Shown: positions 1 through 6,998, counted from the stretch's first letter. The stretch is DNA of 12,580 bases from Steroidobacteraceae bacterium (GCA_025927665.1 JAICKZ010000064.1:1-12580); one strand, 5' to 3'. Numbers and translations are program-made. The notes: a model not told the origin generated them from the letters alone.

Positions 1-37
1 ACTTGTGTTTAACGATCGGTTGATTTACAACGTTCAT
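1..37 (-). CDS. IS481-like transposase, N-terminal fragment (runs off the window)
   Basis: The ATG at 35-37 opens a minus-strand frame reading MNVVNQPIVKHK before the window ends. A purine-rich GAGGAG lies about 11 bases upstream, in the right place for a ribosome binding site. The short N-terminus resembles the VVKHK-type starts of IS481-family transposases that lead into a helix-turn-helix domain; this is recalled family knowledge applied to 12 residues, so it is weak alone. Support comes from the IS terminus 100 bp upstream and from the related IS at the right edge. The start codon directly abuts an 11-bp stem that could block translation in read-through transcripts. Confidence 0.5.
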   Translation of the reverse strand, partial: MNVVNQPIVKHK

Positions 38-100
38 ACGGGGTTACTCCTCAAAGGTTTATGATTGCTTGCTAACAACCATCAAACCCAGTAACCCCGT
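38..100 (-). promoter_or_regulatory. Long hairpin over the transposase ribosome binding site
   Basis: ACGGGGTTACT (38-48) and AGTAACCCCGT (90-100) are perfect 11-bp inverted repeats. Inside them a second stem of about 12 pairs forms between 56-67 and 76-88, with one bulged base and one G-U pair in the RNA. On the minus-strand transcript the SD-like GAGG falls in the internal loop and the rest of it in the stem, and the ATG follows the stem immediately. By analogy with IS10 and IS50, such a leader would keep outside transcripts from being translated into transposase. Confidence 0.6.
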
Positions 101-141
101 CGTTTTCAAGTCCGGTGTCAGATCAGATCGAGACTTCTACA

Positions 142-942
142 CGTAATCCAACTAACAGGAGTAACCACAACGCATGGCGTGCATATTCGTTATGTTCGTC
201 CTCAAGCGCTTGCACGAGCCGTGGCATTTCCGCTGTAGTAACAAAACGTTTACGTTTCTGTTCGGGGAATCGCTCGATGCCAGACGCTGGGTTTTGCATC
301 GTGGTAGGAATTCGGTACCATAGTCGCGCCAAATTAAACATCTTCCGAATTAGTTCTAGTACACGATTGGCAGCGTAGGGGGCCTCTCTTCCTATTTCCA
401 TATGTAACTTGGCAATGTCATTCGAAGTAATCGTAGCGGCTAGGTGGGTTCCTAGTTTTGGGATAACGTGATTCTCCAGATTGGACACATCAGTTTTCCA
501 TGACTTCTTTTTTTGTTTTGCGTGTCGCTCAATATATTCCTGGCATAACACACTCACTATATTCCTGGCATAACACACTCACTGTACTCGAAGCATATAT
601 TGCATCTTGTGCTGCATGTGGATCATCGCCATTGGCGACATGCCCTAAAAAACTGCGAGCCTTTTTCCGGGCTTGATCAAGTGTAAGTACGTCAACACGA
701 CCCAGTTTCAAAATTCTTTTTCGACCATGAACCCGATATGTATATACATAGCTGCGCCACCCATTTGGGTATACACGCAAACCAAAACACGGAAGATTTT
801 CATCCCAGTAAATACATTGAGCATTACCAGTCCCAGTGTATGGAAGATTGCGAATAGAATTTTGACGAAACTTCGCCGTCGGCATTTGAGTTACCACTGA
901 GTTACCAGTCAGAATCGTATCGTGACTTTGTTGAGTGTGCAA
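142..942 (-). pseudogene. P4-type tyrosine integrase, frameshifted and truncated
   Basis: The N-terminal half (942 down to about 560) is an arm-type DNA-binding domain of the DUF4102 kind, with the stretches YWDENLPCFGLRVYPNGW and GRKRILKLGRVDVLTLDQAR. The second half, in another frame, continues with a core-binding SAM-like domain (KKKSWKTDVSNLENHVIPKLG) and the start of the catalytic domain (ARHALWLLLLVGLR). A 25-bp tandem duplication (533-583) joins the two frames; removing one copy restores a continuous reading through SVLCQEYIERHAKQ. The left IS begins inside the codon of the GLR arginine, expected to be the first catalytic residue, and five IS-encoded residues follow before a stop. The remaining tetrad and the nucleophilic tyrosine are absent. 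A start at the internal ATG at 885 (MPTAKFRQNSIRNLP) fits the family better than 942. It cannot be active. Confidence 0.9.
533..583. repeat. 25-bp tandem duplication, two copies
   Basis: The unit, starting TATATTCCTGGC and ending ACACACTCAC, occurs at 533-557 and again at 558-582, with one further shared base at 583. The copies are identical, which suggests a recent event. As 25 is not a multiple of three, it shifts the integrase frame. Collapsing one copy joins the two integrase frames cleanly. Confidence 0.95.
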
Positions 943-1019
943 CAGCGTAACTATATGAATAAAAAAGGCTTATTTCCTAGTTCTGGAGTGCTTAAGAGGG
1001 CTCAATAGTACCCCATAAA

Positions 1020-1069
1020 GTAGACTCTTAATCTCTTGGTCGAAAGTTCGAATCTTTCACGGCCCACCA
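1020..1069 (+). other. 3' half of tRNA-Lys(CUU): attachment-site remnant
   Basis: The segment holds an anticodon loop CTCTTAA (anticodon CTT at 1027-1029), a perfect T arm (GAAAG 1042-1046, loop TTCGAAT, CTTTC 1054-1058), the 3' acceptor strand ACGGCCC (1059-1065), discriminator A and an encoded CCA at 1067-1069. The expected 5' acceptor GGGCCGT and the D arm are missing upstream; only a GGGCTCA at 998-1004 is vaguely similar. The anticodon stem pairs only in its three inner positions plus an outer G-U. P4-type integrases commonly use the 3' end of tRNA genes, and the integrase lies just 78 bp away, so this is best read as the distal att copy of the lost island. An intact tRNA-Lys should lie elsewhere. 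Confidence 0.82.
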
Positions 1070-1229
1070 TTTAATCGATAACCTACGCTCAGCGATATAA
1101 AATAAAAATACTTGAGTAACCGATAAGTGATTAGAACTCTTCTTAAAATTAAGGTCAGTTTCACAGGTAAATTGATATACGATTGATACGTTCCTCGCCC
1201 TGAAAGCACTGCATGCAGGTGGCATTACG
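1070..1229. other. Intergenic leader upstream of the M28 peptidase
   Basis: No gene is supported here. The stretch is AT-rich and presumably carries the peptidase promoter, but no pair of boxes with good spacing stands out. An AGGTGG at 1216-1221 is a suitably placed ribosome binding site for the ATG at 1230. Confidence 0.4.
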
Positions 1230-2633
1230 ATGAAGTACGCATCAATAGTTAGCGCTGTTTTTATCACTACGATGATGATGCTTTGTGAAGTTGAAGCAAA
1301 TGCCAGCGTGAAGGTGAATGAAGAGCATCTCGGGCTTACAGAAATTGCCAATCGCGTTGATCCTGCCAATGAACGCGCAATGGTGGAGAAGCTGGTGAAC
1401 TTTGGTACTCGACACACCGCTTCCGATACTGTTTCTACTACACGTGGAATTGGCGCAGCACGTCGCTGGATTCAATTTCGATTTGAAGAAATATCACATG
1501 AGTGTGGGAGTTGTATAAAGATCGAGACTCCATCTACCAAAGTGATTGGAGAACGACTACCTAATTCCACCGAGATTGTGGACGTGCTAGGTATACAGCG
1601 GGGCAGCAGTGACCCCGATAGAGTGATGGTGATATCCGCTCACCTGGACTCTCGCGTCACAGATGTAATGAACGCAACGGCGGACGCACCGGGCGCGAAT
1701 GATGATGGCTCTGGTGTCGCGGCGGTGATGGAGGCTGCGCGTATCTTGTCACACTACAAATTTCCGGCGACCATTATCTATGCGGTGCTGTCGGGCGAAG
1801 AACAGGGACTATACGGTGGCAAGTTACTCGCGCAGACTGCTCTGTTAAAAAATTGGCACGTAGAAGCGCAGCTTAACAATGACATTATCGGCAATATTCA
1901 AGGACAGTCTGGCATCATTGACAATACTCATGTGCGAGTTTTTTCTGAAGGAACTAAAGCCACCGAGATACCACAAGAAGCCATACGACGTCGCTATAAC
2001 GGTGGCGAACTTGATACACCCGCGCGGAATTTGGCTCGTTACATGGCAGCGTTGGCGCAGCAGTATTTGACTAACTTTGAAGTGCGAATGGTGTATCGAA
2101 CTGATCGCTTCAATCGTGGCAGTGATCAAGTACCCATGTTGGAGGCAGGTTTTCCAGCAGTGCGTGTGACCGAGGCCGTTGAAAACTATGCGCGTCAACA
2201 TCAAGACGTGCGTACTGAAAATGGCATCGCCTATGGTGATGTCATAACTGGAGTGGATTTTTCTTACCTCGCACAAGTCACACGATTGAACCTCATTACG
2301 CTGGCAAGCCTCGCTTGGGCACCGGCGCCGCCCACCGGTGTGAAAATTGAAGGTGCAGTTACAGCAGATACCAAAGTAACCTGGTCCACAGTGAATGGCG
2401 CGACGAGCTATGAAGTTTGGTGGCGCGATACAACGGCGCCACACTGGACTCATCATCATCACGTGGAGGGTAATCAAACCAGTTTGACTTTGACGGGTAT
2501 TAACATCGACGATATGTTTTTCGGAGTATCAGCAATATCTGCTGATGGTTATGCAAGTCCAATTGTGTTTCCAGGTGCGGCAGGATCATTCGAACCACCT
2601 CTGAGAACGTCGAGCCAGAAGATAACCAATTAG
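1230..2633 (+). CDS. Secreted M28-family zinc metallopeptidase with C-terminal fibronectin-like domain
   Basis: The 467-residue protein begins with a signal peptide (MKYASIVSAVFITTMMMLCEV, likely cut near residue 24), so it is exported. The peptidase domain spans roughly residues 40-365. The di-zinc ligands of family M28 are visible in order: H138 in SAHLDS, D158 in GANDDGSG, E190/E191 in SGEEQG (E190 the general base), D218 in LNNDIIG and H324 in ARQHQD. GSDQVPMLEAGFPAVRVTE (298-316) is also typical of the family. After a proline-rich joint (APAPPTG, 364-370), residues 370-450 look like a fibronectin type III fold (TKVTWSTVNGATSYEVWWRD). M28 enzymes are aminopeptidases or carboxypeptidases; which one cannot be told here. 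AGGTGG lies 8 bases before the ATG. It appears monocistronic, with a hairpin directly after the stop, and is probably the first backbone gene beyond the island scar. Four consecutive histidines (408-411) look natural. Confidence 0.92.
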   Translation: MKYASIVSAVFITTMMMLCEVEANASVKVNEEHLGLTEIANRVDPANERAMVEKLVNFGTRHTASDTVSTTRGIGAARRWIQFRFEEISHECGSCIKIETPSTKVIGERLPNSTEIVDVLGIQRGSSDPDRVMVISAHLDSRVTDVMNATADAPGANDDGSGVAAVMEAARILSHYKFPATIIYAVLSGEEQGLYGGKLLAQTALLKNWHVEAQLNNDIIGNIQGQSGIIDNTHVRVFSEGTKATEIPQEAIRRRYNGGELDTPARNLARYMAALAQQYLTNFEVRMVYRTDRFNRGSDQVPMLEAGFPAVRVTEAVENYARQHQDVRTENGIAYGDVITGVDFSYLAQVTRLNLITLASLAWAPAPPTGVKIEGAVTADTKVTWSTVNGATSYEVWWRDTTAPHWTHHHHVEGNQTSLTLTGINIDDMFFGVSAISADGYASPIVFPGAAGSFEPPLRTSSQKITN

Positions 2634-2635
2634 TT

Positions 2636-2661
2636 GTCCCTGAAATGGCTGTTTCAGGGAC
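2636..2661 (+). terminator. Hairpin just after the M28 peptidase stop
   Basis: GTCCCTGAAA and TTTCAGGGAC form a perfect 10-bp stem with a six-base loop, starting two bases after the stop codon. No T run follows on either strand, so it is either a U-poor terminator or an mRNA 3'-end stabiliser. Confidence 0.55.
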
Positions 2662-2759
2662 GCTTCAATGCGGGCATTGCTTTCGTTGCCCCATTGCAAG
2701 TGCTCACCAGCAGAACTAACGCTAATGCTAGCTAATGCAGATGAGCAATTTCATGATGC

Positions 2760-3863
2760 TCAAGGCGTTAGCACGGCATTAATTTGAGTTTCGTTGTCGG
2801 TCGCACCATTGCCCTTTCTGCCGTAGATCACCACGACGCAATCTCCGTCATTGATCTTTACTGGGTAAGGAAGGAATGTTTCGATCTGTCGGGTAAGTGG
2901 TGCTCTGGATGTTCCGCCCAGTGGAATTTGATAATCCATGGGCACGCTTTCCAAATGTATCGCATTGTCCGGAAGCCAACTGTTCAACATTGCGAGGGGC
3001 GTAGGATTCGGGAACCCTTGGCTGTTGAGGTTCTCAGCGAATTTTCCGCACCCTCCCGGAAGCAAATAAAGATTGTTCGTGACACCCCACACCTCGCCCG
3101 TCGGCAGAGGCCCGAAATTATTCGTCCCATCAAAAGTGCTGTCGCTTATATTTCCGTAAAGCTCTACCAGATGTCCGGCCGGCACTGGGATCGGAACCGC
3201 AAATCCGTCTTTTTCATTCGTTGTTGCGTTCTGGCAGCCCCAATTCTGGCCAAAACAATATTCGCCTCCTAAACCCACCACTGCATTTGCGGGAGCGTCG
3301 GACCGTTTATATTCCAGATTGAGATCAGCCGACATCGTGACCGCGCCGGCCCCTTCCACCAGCGGTCCTCCAGCGAAGATAAATCCGATGCATCCGGTCA
3401 TGGGTAGGGGATGGGTGAAATGCAGGTCGACGGCAAGCGCATTTTCTGATTTCGTGGGATTTTTCTGAATCTCAGTCCAGATGATATTCGCTCTGGTCAA
3501 GTTCTCATCATCGGCGGGACATTCTCCTTTCCAATATGCCAGTACCCAGAGGACTTCACTGAATTCTGAATCGTGATTCTTGAGGAAAACCGTTCCCTTT
3601 AGCGCCCGAACCTCTCCGTTTGAGTTGGCTCCATCCAGCACGTGATACATAAAAAGAGACTGCGGAAAGTTGATCTGCGATGTGGTTACAGAATGCTGAA
3701 TGTGTAGCACGCGATGATCTCTATCCCCATCTTCATCGCGGTCGTTACCTTGCGCCCATGCAGTGCTAGCTTCCCGCGTCATGAGCATGAAAAGCGCTGC
3801 AAAAACGAAGACTTTCCAATACAGCTGCATTGACTTCTTCTTTGACAAATTAGACTCATTCAC
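2760..3863 (-). CDS. Unrecognised secreted protein with six cysteines
   Basis: I do not recognise this 367-residue protein. It begins with a lysine-rich n-region, a hydrophobic core (VFVFAALFMLM) and an AWA-Q signal cleavage site near residue 37, so export is likely. Right after the cleavage site comes the acidic run NDRDEDGDRDH (40-50), which contains a DxDxDG calcium-loop-like pattern, but a single one without a clear dockerin or EF-hand context. The mature part has six cysteines (115, 158, 203, 210, 272, 342), an even number that fits disulfides in the periplasm or outside. There are no further membrane segments, and the many Gly/Asn/Pro turns and alternating hydrophobics suggest a beta-rich fold. 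The start at 3863 is GTG; an ATG at residue 12 (3828-3830) has a better purine tract upstream (AAGAAGAAG) and still keeps the signal peptide. It stands alone between two terminator-like hairpins. Confidence 0.72.
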   Translation of the reverse strand: MNESNLSKKKSMQLYWKVFVFAALFMLMTREASTAWAQGNDRDEDGDRDHRVLHIQHSVTTSQINFPQSLFMYHVLDGANSNGEVRALKGTVFLKNHDSEFSEVLWVLAYWKGECPADDENLTRANIIWTEIQKNPTKSENALAVDLHFTHPLPMTGCIGFIFAGGPLVEGAGAVTMSADLNLEYKRSDAPANAVVGLGGEYCFGQNWGCQNATTNEKDGFAVPIPVPAGHLVELYGNISDSTFDGTNNFGPLPTGEVWGVTNNLYLLPGGCGKFAENLNSQGFPNPTPLAMLNSWLPDNAIHLESVPMDYQIPLGGTSRAPLTRQIETFLPYPVKINDGDCVVVIYGRKGNGATDNETQINAVLTP

Positions 3864-3871
3864 AATTTTAT

Positions 3872-3918
3872 CTCACTGTTCAAATTAGCCACCTAACTCT
3901 ACAACGTTGAACAGTGAG
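3872..3918. promoter_or_regulatory. 12-bp perfect inverted repeat upstream of the secreted protein
   Basis: CTCACTGTTCAA (3872-3883) and TTGAACAGTGAG (3907-3918) are exact inverted repeats separated by 23 bp. They lie immediately upstream of the GTG at 3863, so on that transcript they would form a leader hairpin, or they may be paired operator half-sites. No U tract follows. Confidence 0.5.
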
Positions 3919-4010
3919 CCGCGTTTACATAGATACACAAAAAGGAGCTGACGTCAAGCTCATGTTCATAAGAATTTATTTTCGGTGGCTATGAAATTTT
4001 TTTGCTACTC

Positions 4011-4045
4011 AAACAAAAGCCGCGCAACGTTTCCATTACGCGGCT
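4011..4045 (-). terminator. Rho-independent terminator of the aldolase gene
   Basis: On the minus strand AGCCGCG (4045-4039) pairs with CGCGGCT (4024-4018) in a GC-rich 7-bp stem, followed by the T-rich tail TTTGTTT. It lies 26 bp after the aldolase stop codon. Confidence 0.85.
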
Positions 4046-4070
4046 CTAATTTCAATCAAACGATAAACGC

Positions 4071-5144
4071 TTAATAAACGAACTTGCCATTCGTACCCAA
4101 GTCATTGAAGGCTTCAACCAAACGAGCGGTCATGCCTTGTTCACCGAGATACATCCATGCACGTGGATCGATGTATTTCTTGTTCGGTGCATCAGGGCCT
4201 TCTGGATTGCCGAGCTGGGATTTCAGATAAGCATCTTTTGCATCCATGTATTGCTTCACTGGGTGATGGAAAGCCCATTGCGTATCGGTGTCAATATTCA
4301 TTTTGATAACACCGTAGCTTACGGCTTCGCGAATTTCTTCCTTGGTTGAACCTGAGCCGCCGTGGAATACGAAATCCAATGGCTTGTTGCCAGTCTTGCG
4401 TTCTTTCTGAATGTACTTCTGACTGTTATCAAGAATAATGGGTGTCAACTTAACGTTGCCAGGCTTGTATACACCATGAGTGTTACCGAATGAAGCGGCA
4501 ACAGTGAAGGGCCCTACGGATTTTAACTTGTCGTATGCCGCAAGCACGTCGGCAGGCTGAGTGTAAAGTTTTGAGTTGTCGACATTGCTGTTATCAACAC
4601 CATCTTCTTCACCACCTGTTACACCCAGTTCGATTTCAAGCAGCATCTTGATTTTTTTCATGCGTGCCAAATACTTCGCAGAAATTTCCAGATTCTCTTC
4701 CAACGGCTCTTCTGAAAGATCAAGCATGTGTGAGCTATACAAAGGTTCGCCGGTTTGCGCAAAATGCTTTTCACCTGCATCAAGCAGTGCATCAATCCAA
4801 GGCAGTAATTTTTTTGCAGCGTGGTCGGTATGCAGGATTGCAGATACACCATAAGTCTCTGCCATTAAGCGTACATGATGAGCGCCACTGATAGAGCCAG
4901 CGATTGAAGCTTTGTTGGTTTTGTTGTCCAGGGACTTGCCTGCAAAGAACTGACCACCACCATGAGAGAATTGAATGATGATCGGTGCATTGGCCGCTTT
5001 AGCGGCAGCGAGTGCGGCGTTAACACTATTGGTGCCGATTACATTAACGGCAGGCAGCGCACATTGATTTTCGCGACAATATGCAAACAGATCGGTGAGT
5101 GCAGAACCGGTCACTACACCGGGCTTTAATTTAAATGGAGTCAT
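4071..5144 (-). CDS. fbaA: Class II fructose-bisphosphate aldolase
   Basis: This enzyme cleaves fructose 1,6-bisphosphate to glyceraldehyde 3-phosphate and dihydroxyacetone phosphate, and runs in reverse in gluconeogenesis; it is cytosolic and zinc-dependent. The 357 residues match the length of the E. coli FbaA type (class IIA). Visible motifs are FSHGGGQFFAGK (59-70), HTDH (105-108, catalytic D107 and zinc ligand H108), LLEIELGVTGGEEDGVDN (168-185), GNTHGVY with zinc ligand H223, FHGGSGS with zinc ligand H261, and the phosphate-binding NIDTDTQWA (283-291). The start was placed at ATG 5144, where AGGAAA lies about 8 bases upstream; a longer frame exists only from a TTG at 5168 with no support. 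It has its own terminator and lies 161 bp downstream of mocA on the same strand, probably with its own promoter. Confidence 0.96.
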   Translation of the reverse strand: MTPFKLKPGVVTGSALTDLFAYCRENQCALPAVNVIGTNSVNAALAAAKAANAPIIIQFSHGGGQFFAGKSLDNKTNKASIAGSISGAHHVRLMAETYGVSAILHTDHAAKKLLPWIDALLDAGEKHFAQTGEPLYSSHMLDLSEEPLEENLEISAKYLARMKKIKMLLEIELGVTGGEEDGVDNSNVDNSKLYTQPADVLAAYDKLKSVGPFTVAASFGNTHGVYKPGNVKLTPIILDNSQKYIQKERKTGNKPLDFVFHGGSGSTKEEIREAVSYGVIKMNIDTDTQWAFHHPVKQYMDAKDAYLKSQLGNPEGPDAPNKKYIDPRAWMYLGEQGMTARLVEAFNDLGTNGKFVY

Positions 5145-5217
5145 GTGCAAGTTTCCTGTACAGATCAATTAATGAGAACAATCAAAAGCGTGGATTTGCT
5201 GGTTAGAAACCAACAGT

Positions 5218-5239
5218 GTAATGCTTGATAAGGCATTAC
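5218..5239. promoter_or_regulatory. Inverted repeat between mocA and the aldolase gene
   Basis: GTAATGC (5218-5224) and GCATTAC (5233-5239) form a perfect 7-bp inverted repeat around an 8-base loop. It lies in the 161-bp gap that must end the mocA transcript or start the aldolase transcript. It lacks a T run, so a weak terminator or an operator are both possible. Confidence 0.4.
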
Positions 5240-5305
5240 AGGCAGTACGCAAGGATAAACGCACCGCGTGCCAATTGCCAGCTGGCTGGCGACTCAAGGG
5301 AATAT

Positions 5306-5887
5306 TTATGAGAAATTTGTCGGTAATTCATGGACGAAATCTATGTCGTGCACCAAGTCGGGAGCGGCGATTTGGATAACATCGGAGCGACTACGTAGTA
5401 ACTGCCGCGCACCCTGGTCTCCGCGTACGTCGTTGAGCTCTGCAAACCAGCTGCGCGGCAAGAATGCAGGGACACCTATTTCATCACCATAACCGCTGGC
5501 GACAGCACAACCAGGCTGATGCATCCAGGTTTCAAGTAACACCTTAAGATGATCATCACTCAGGCTCGTTTGATCACATAGCATAATCAATGCACCTGCA
5601 CAGTCAGCGTTAACATGTTGCAAGCCCGCTCGCAATGAAGCACTCATACCAGTTTGCCAGTCAAGGCACTCTACGCGTTCAACGTTATGCTTGACCGATG
5701 CATAAATCTCATCCGCACGATATCCAAGCACCAATAATAGTTGTGCTGGATGTGTGCTGGATGCAAGACGAAGCGTTCGATTAAGTAAGGTCTCGTTGTT
5801 TATCGACACTAATTGCTTCGGCGTACCCAGGCGACGCGATGCGCCTGCAGCGAGAATGATGGCCGCGTGTTGCAACCGGTTATTCAT
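5306..5887 (-). CDS. mocA: Molybdenum cofactor cytidylyltransferase (MocA-like)
   Basis: The 193-residue protein is a MobA/MocA-type nucleotidyltransferase, expected to join CTP to molybdopterin to give the cytosine dinucleotide cofactor (MCD) used by bacterial aldehyde and N-heterocycle hydroxylases. Visible are the nucleotide-binding LAAGASRRLGTPKQL (12-26), GMSASLRAGL (80-89), the metal-site CDQ (104-106), GVPAFL (138-143) and GDQGAR (156-161) near a C-terminal DID. CTP rather than GTP preference is inferred from context. The start ATG at 5885-5887 overlaps the xdhC stop at 5880-5882 by 8 bp, indicating translational coupling; a longer frame to 5944 would bury more of xdhC and lacks family support. 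It is the second gene of an xdhC-mocA operon, divergent from the hydroxylase genes it should serve. Confidence 0.87.
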   Translation of the reverse strand: MNNRLQHAAIILAAGASRRLGTPKQLVSINNETLLNRTLRLASSTHPAQLLLVLGYRADEIYASVKHNVERVECLDWQTGMSASLRAGLQHVNADCAGALIMLCDQTSLSDDHLKVLLETWMHQPGCAVASGYGDEIGVPAFLPRSWFAELNDVRGDQGARQLLRSRSDVIQIAAPDLVHDIDFVHELPTNFS

Positions 5888-6977
5888 TGTGAAAAAATTT
5901 TTGTAACTCGGCAACAATGGACAAGGCCAATGGCTCTGGACCATCGCCGCCTAATCTTAAACCCACTGGCGCATGTAGACGCGATAGTAGTAATGCACGA
6001 TCACTTTCTGCGAGTTGGGATAATAACTCATCGCGTCGACCGGGAGGTCCAAGCAATCCCACATAAGGTTCGTGACGCTTGGCCAGTATTTGCAATGCTT
6101 CCAAATCAGTGGTGGCACGATGCGACATGATTAATGCGGCGTCAAAAGTAATAGCCGTGTCATTAATAAAGACGTCAGGTTTTGAGAATAAAGTGTGTAG
6201 CGATGAACTGCATAGTTGGTCAGCGTCTTTTGCATAGATTTCCAATGCGGCGCTGCGATGATCTGCAACTGCAACATGCCATCCCAACGCATGTGCAAAA
6301 TGAATTAGAAAAGGTACTTCCGGGCTTGCACCAATGATTAATATTTTTCGTGCAGGCGCGAGCGTAAATACTGCAACGTTGGACAGAGTCGTGTCGGTGT
6401 TGTGTATCTGATATTCCTTGCAGTCGGAATCAAGTAAGTGCTTTATCTCACCGACATCGGTACCAATGTACCATGTGTGCTCGACTGAGCGTAACACGCC
6501 TTGGGCACAACGAGATTGATCAACATACAATGCTAGCTTTATGGATTGTTGACGTTGAAATGCATGTGCAATGCTTTTATAGATCGGATGCACAGAAGCA
6601 TGATTTACTGGAATTATTATTACGCGCATTTTACCGCGACAACCCGAACCTGATCCAAATAAAAGATCATCTTCATGTTGGGTGTCAAATAACAATGATT
6701 GTGATTCATTGCTTTTCATTGCTTGCATAGCCGCATCGCGCAACATGGGCTCAAGACAGCCACCGGAAATTACACTTTGGGCGGTGCCGTCTGCCACTAT
6801 CAAGGCAAGTGCGCCCGGTTTGCGATAAGTTGATCCTTGACAACTCACGACGATTGCAAGCGCGAACGATTGGCGTAGCTGCAGCAGCGAATCGGCACGT
6901 AACATCACTCCACGATTACCTCCGATCGTGAGACGAATTTCTGACGAGTCAGTATTCGACTTAATTGGTGCAGTCAT
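5880..6977 (-). CDS. xdhC: XdhC/CoxI-family molybdenum cofactor insertion and maturation protein
   Basis: XdhC proteins bind the molybdenum cofactor, promote its sulfuration and deliver it to xanthine-oxidase-family apoenzymes in the cytoplasm. The N-terminal XdhC/CoxI domain shows CQGSTYRKPGALALI (46-60), SGGCLEP with C74 (71-77), and FGSGSGCRGKMRVIIIP with C113 (107-123). A C-terminal Rossmann domain follows: KILIIGASPEVPFLIHFAHALG (211-232), MSHRATTDLEAL (284-295), LLGPPGRR and LHAPVGLRLGGDGPEPLALSI (334-354). The 365-residue frame starts at ATG 6977, which lacks a Shine-Dalgarno sequence. A GGAGG upstream of the internal GTG (residue 24) and ATG (residue 25, 6905) could give a shorter start that fits usual family N-termini. 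It overlaps mocA downstream and diverges from the hydroxylase pair across 61 bp. Confidence 0.9.
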   Translation of the reverse strand: MTAPIKSNTDSSEIRLTIGGNRGVMLRADSLLQLRQSFALAIVVSCQGSTYRKPGALALIVADGTAQSVISGGCLEPMLRDAAMQAMKSNESQSLLFDTQHEDDLLFGSGSGCRGKMRVIIIPVNHASVHPIYKSIAHAFQRQQSIKLALYVDQSRCAQGVLRSVEHTWYIGTDVGEIKHLLDSDCKEYQIHNTDTTLSNVAVFTLAPARKILIIGASPEVPFLIHFAHALGWHVAVADHRSAALEIYAKDADQLCSSSLHTLFSKPDVFINDTAITFDAALIMSHRATTDLEALQILAKRHEPYVGLLGPPGRRDELLSQLAESDRALLLSRLHAPVGLRLGGDGPEPLALSIVAELQKFFHNE

Positions 6978-6998
6978 GATTATCTGGTATTGTCGGCT

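Larger units (their letters stand above)
1..141 (-). mobile_element. IS481-like insertion sequence, 5' end (partial)
   Basis: The terminus is seen at 141 reading leftward as TGTAGAAGT followed by GATCTGATCTGACA, and the element continues off the left edge. It holds an untranslated leader with a large hairpin (38-100) and the first codons of a minus-strand transposase. The terminal 27 bp match the IS end at 12440 in 21 positions without gaps, and that other end carries a recognisable IS481/IS3-type transposase C-terminus, so family assignment is by association. The insertion cuts the integrase gene at its catalytic arginine codon. Only one end is visible, so target duplication cannot be assessed. 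Confidence 0.72.

Noticed and set aside
38..100. Integron attC-like site
   Set aside because: It has the stem shape but no GTTRRRY/RYYYAAC core pair, and it lies inside an IS leader.
533..583. CRISPR or other spaced repeat array
   Set aside because: Just two head-to-tail copies with no spacer, inside coding sequence.
998..1069. Complete tRNA-Lys gene
   Set aside because: The 5' acceptor strand and the D arm are missing; only the 3' half is convincing.
1028..1417. 129-residue minus-strand open frame across the tRNA remnant
   Set aside because: Its end is antisense translation of tRNA (VKDSNFRPRD), a known spurious pattern, and the rest opposes the well-supported M28 gene.
2444..2464. Engineered histidine tag in the M28 protein
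   Set aside because: Only four histidines, internal to a domain, in an otherwise natural sequence.
1845..2477. 210-residue minus-strand open frame inside the M28 gene
   Set aside because: No domain logic, Cys/His-rich shadow composition, fully antisense to a gene with intact catalytic motifs.
2716..2771. CTAACGC/GCGTTAG inverted repeat and doubled GCTAATGC near the secreted gene's stop, considered as a terminator
   Set aside because: Stem of seven with a long spacer, overlapping the stop codon and lacking a T tract; too weak to call.
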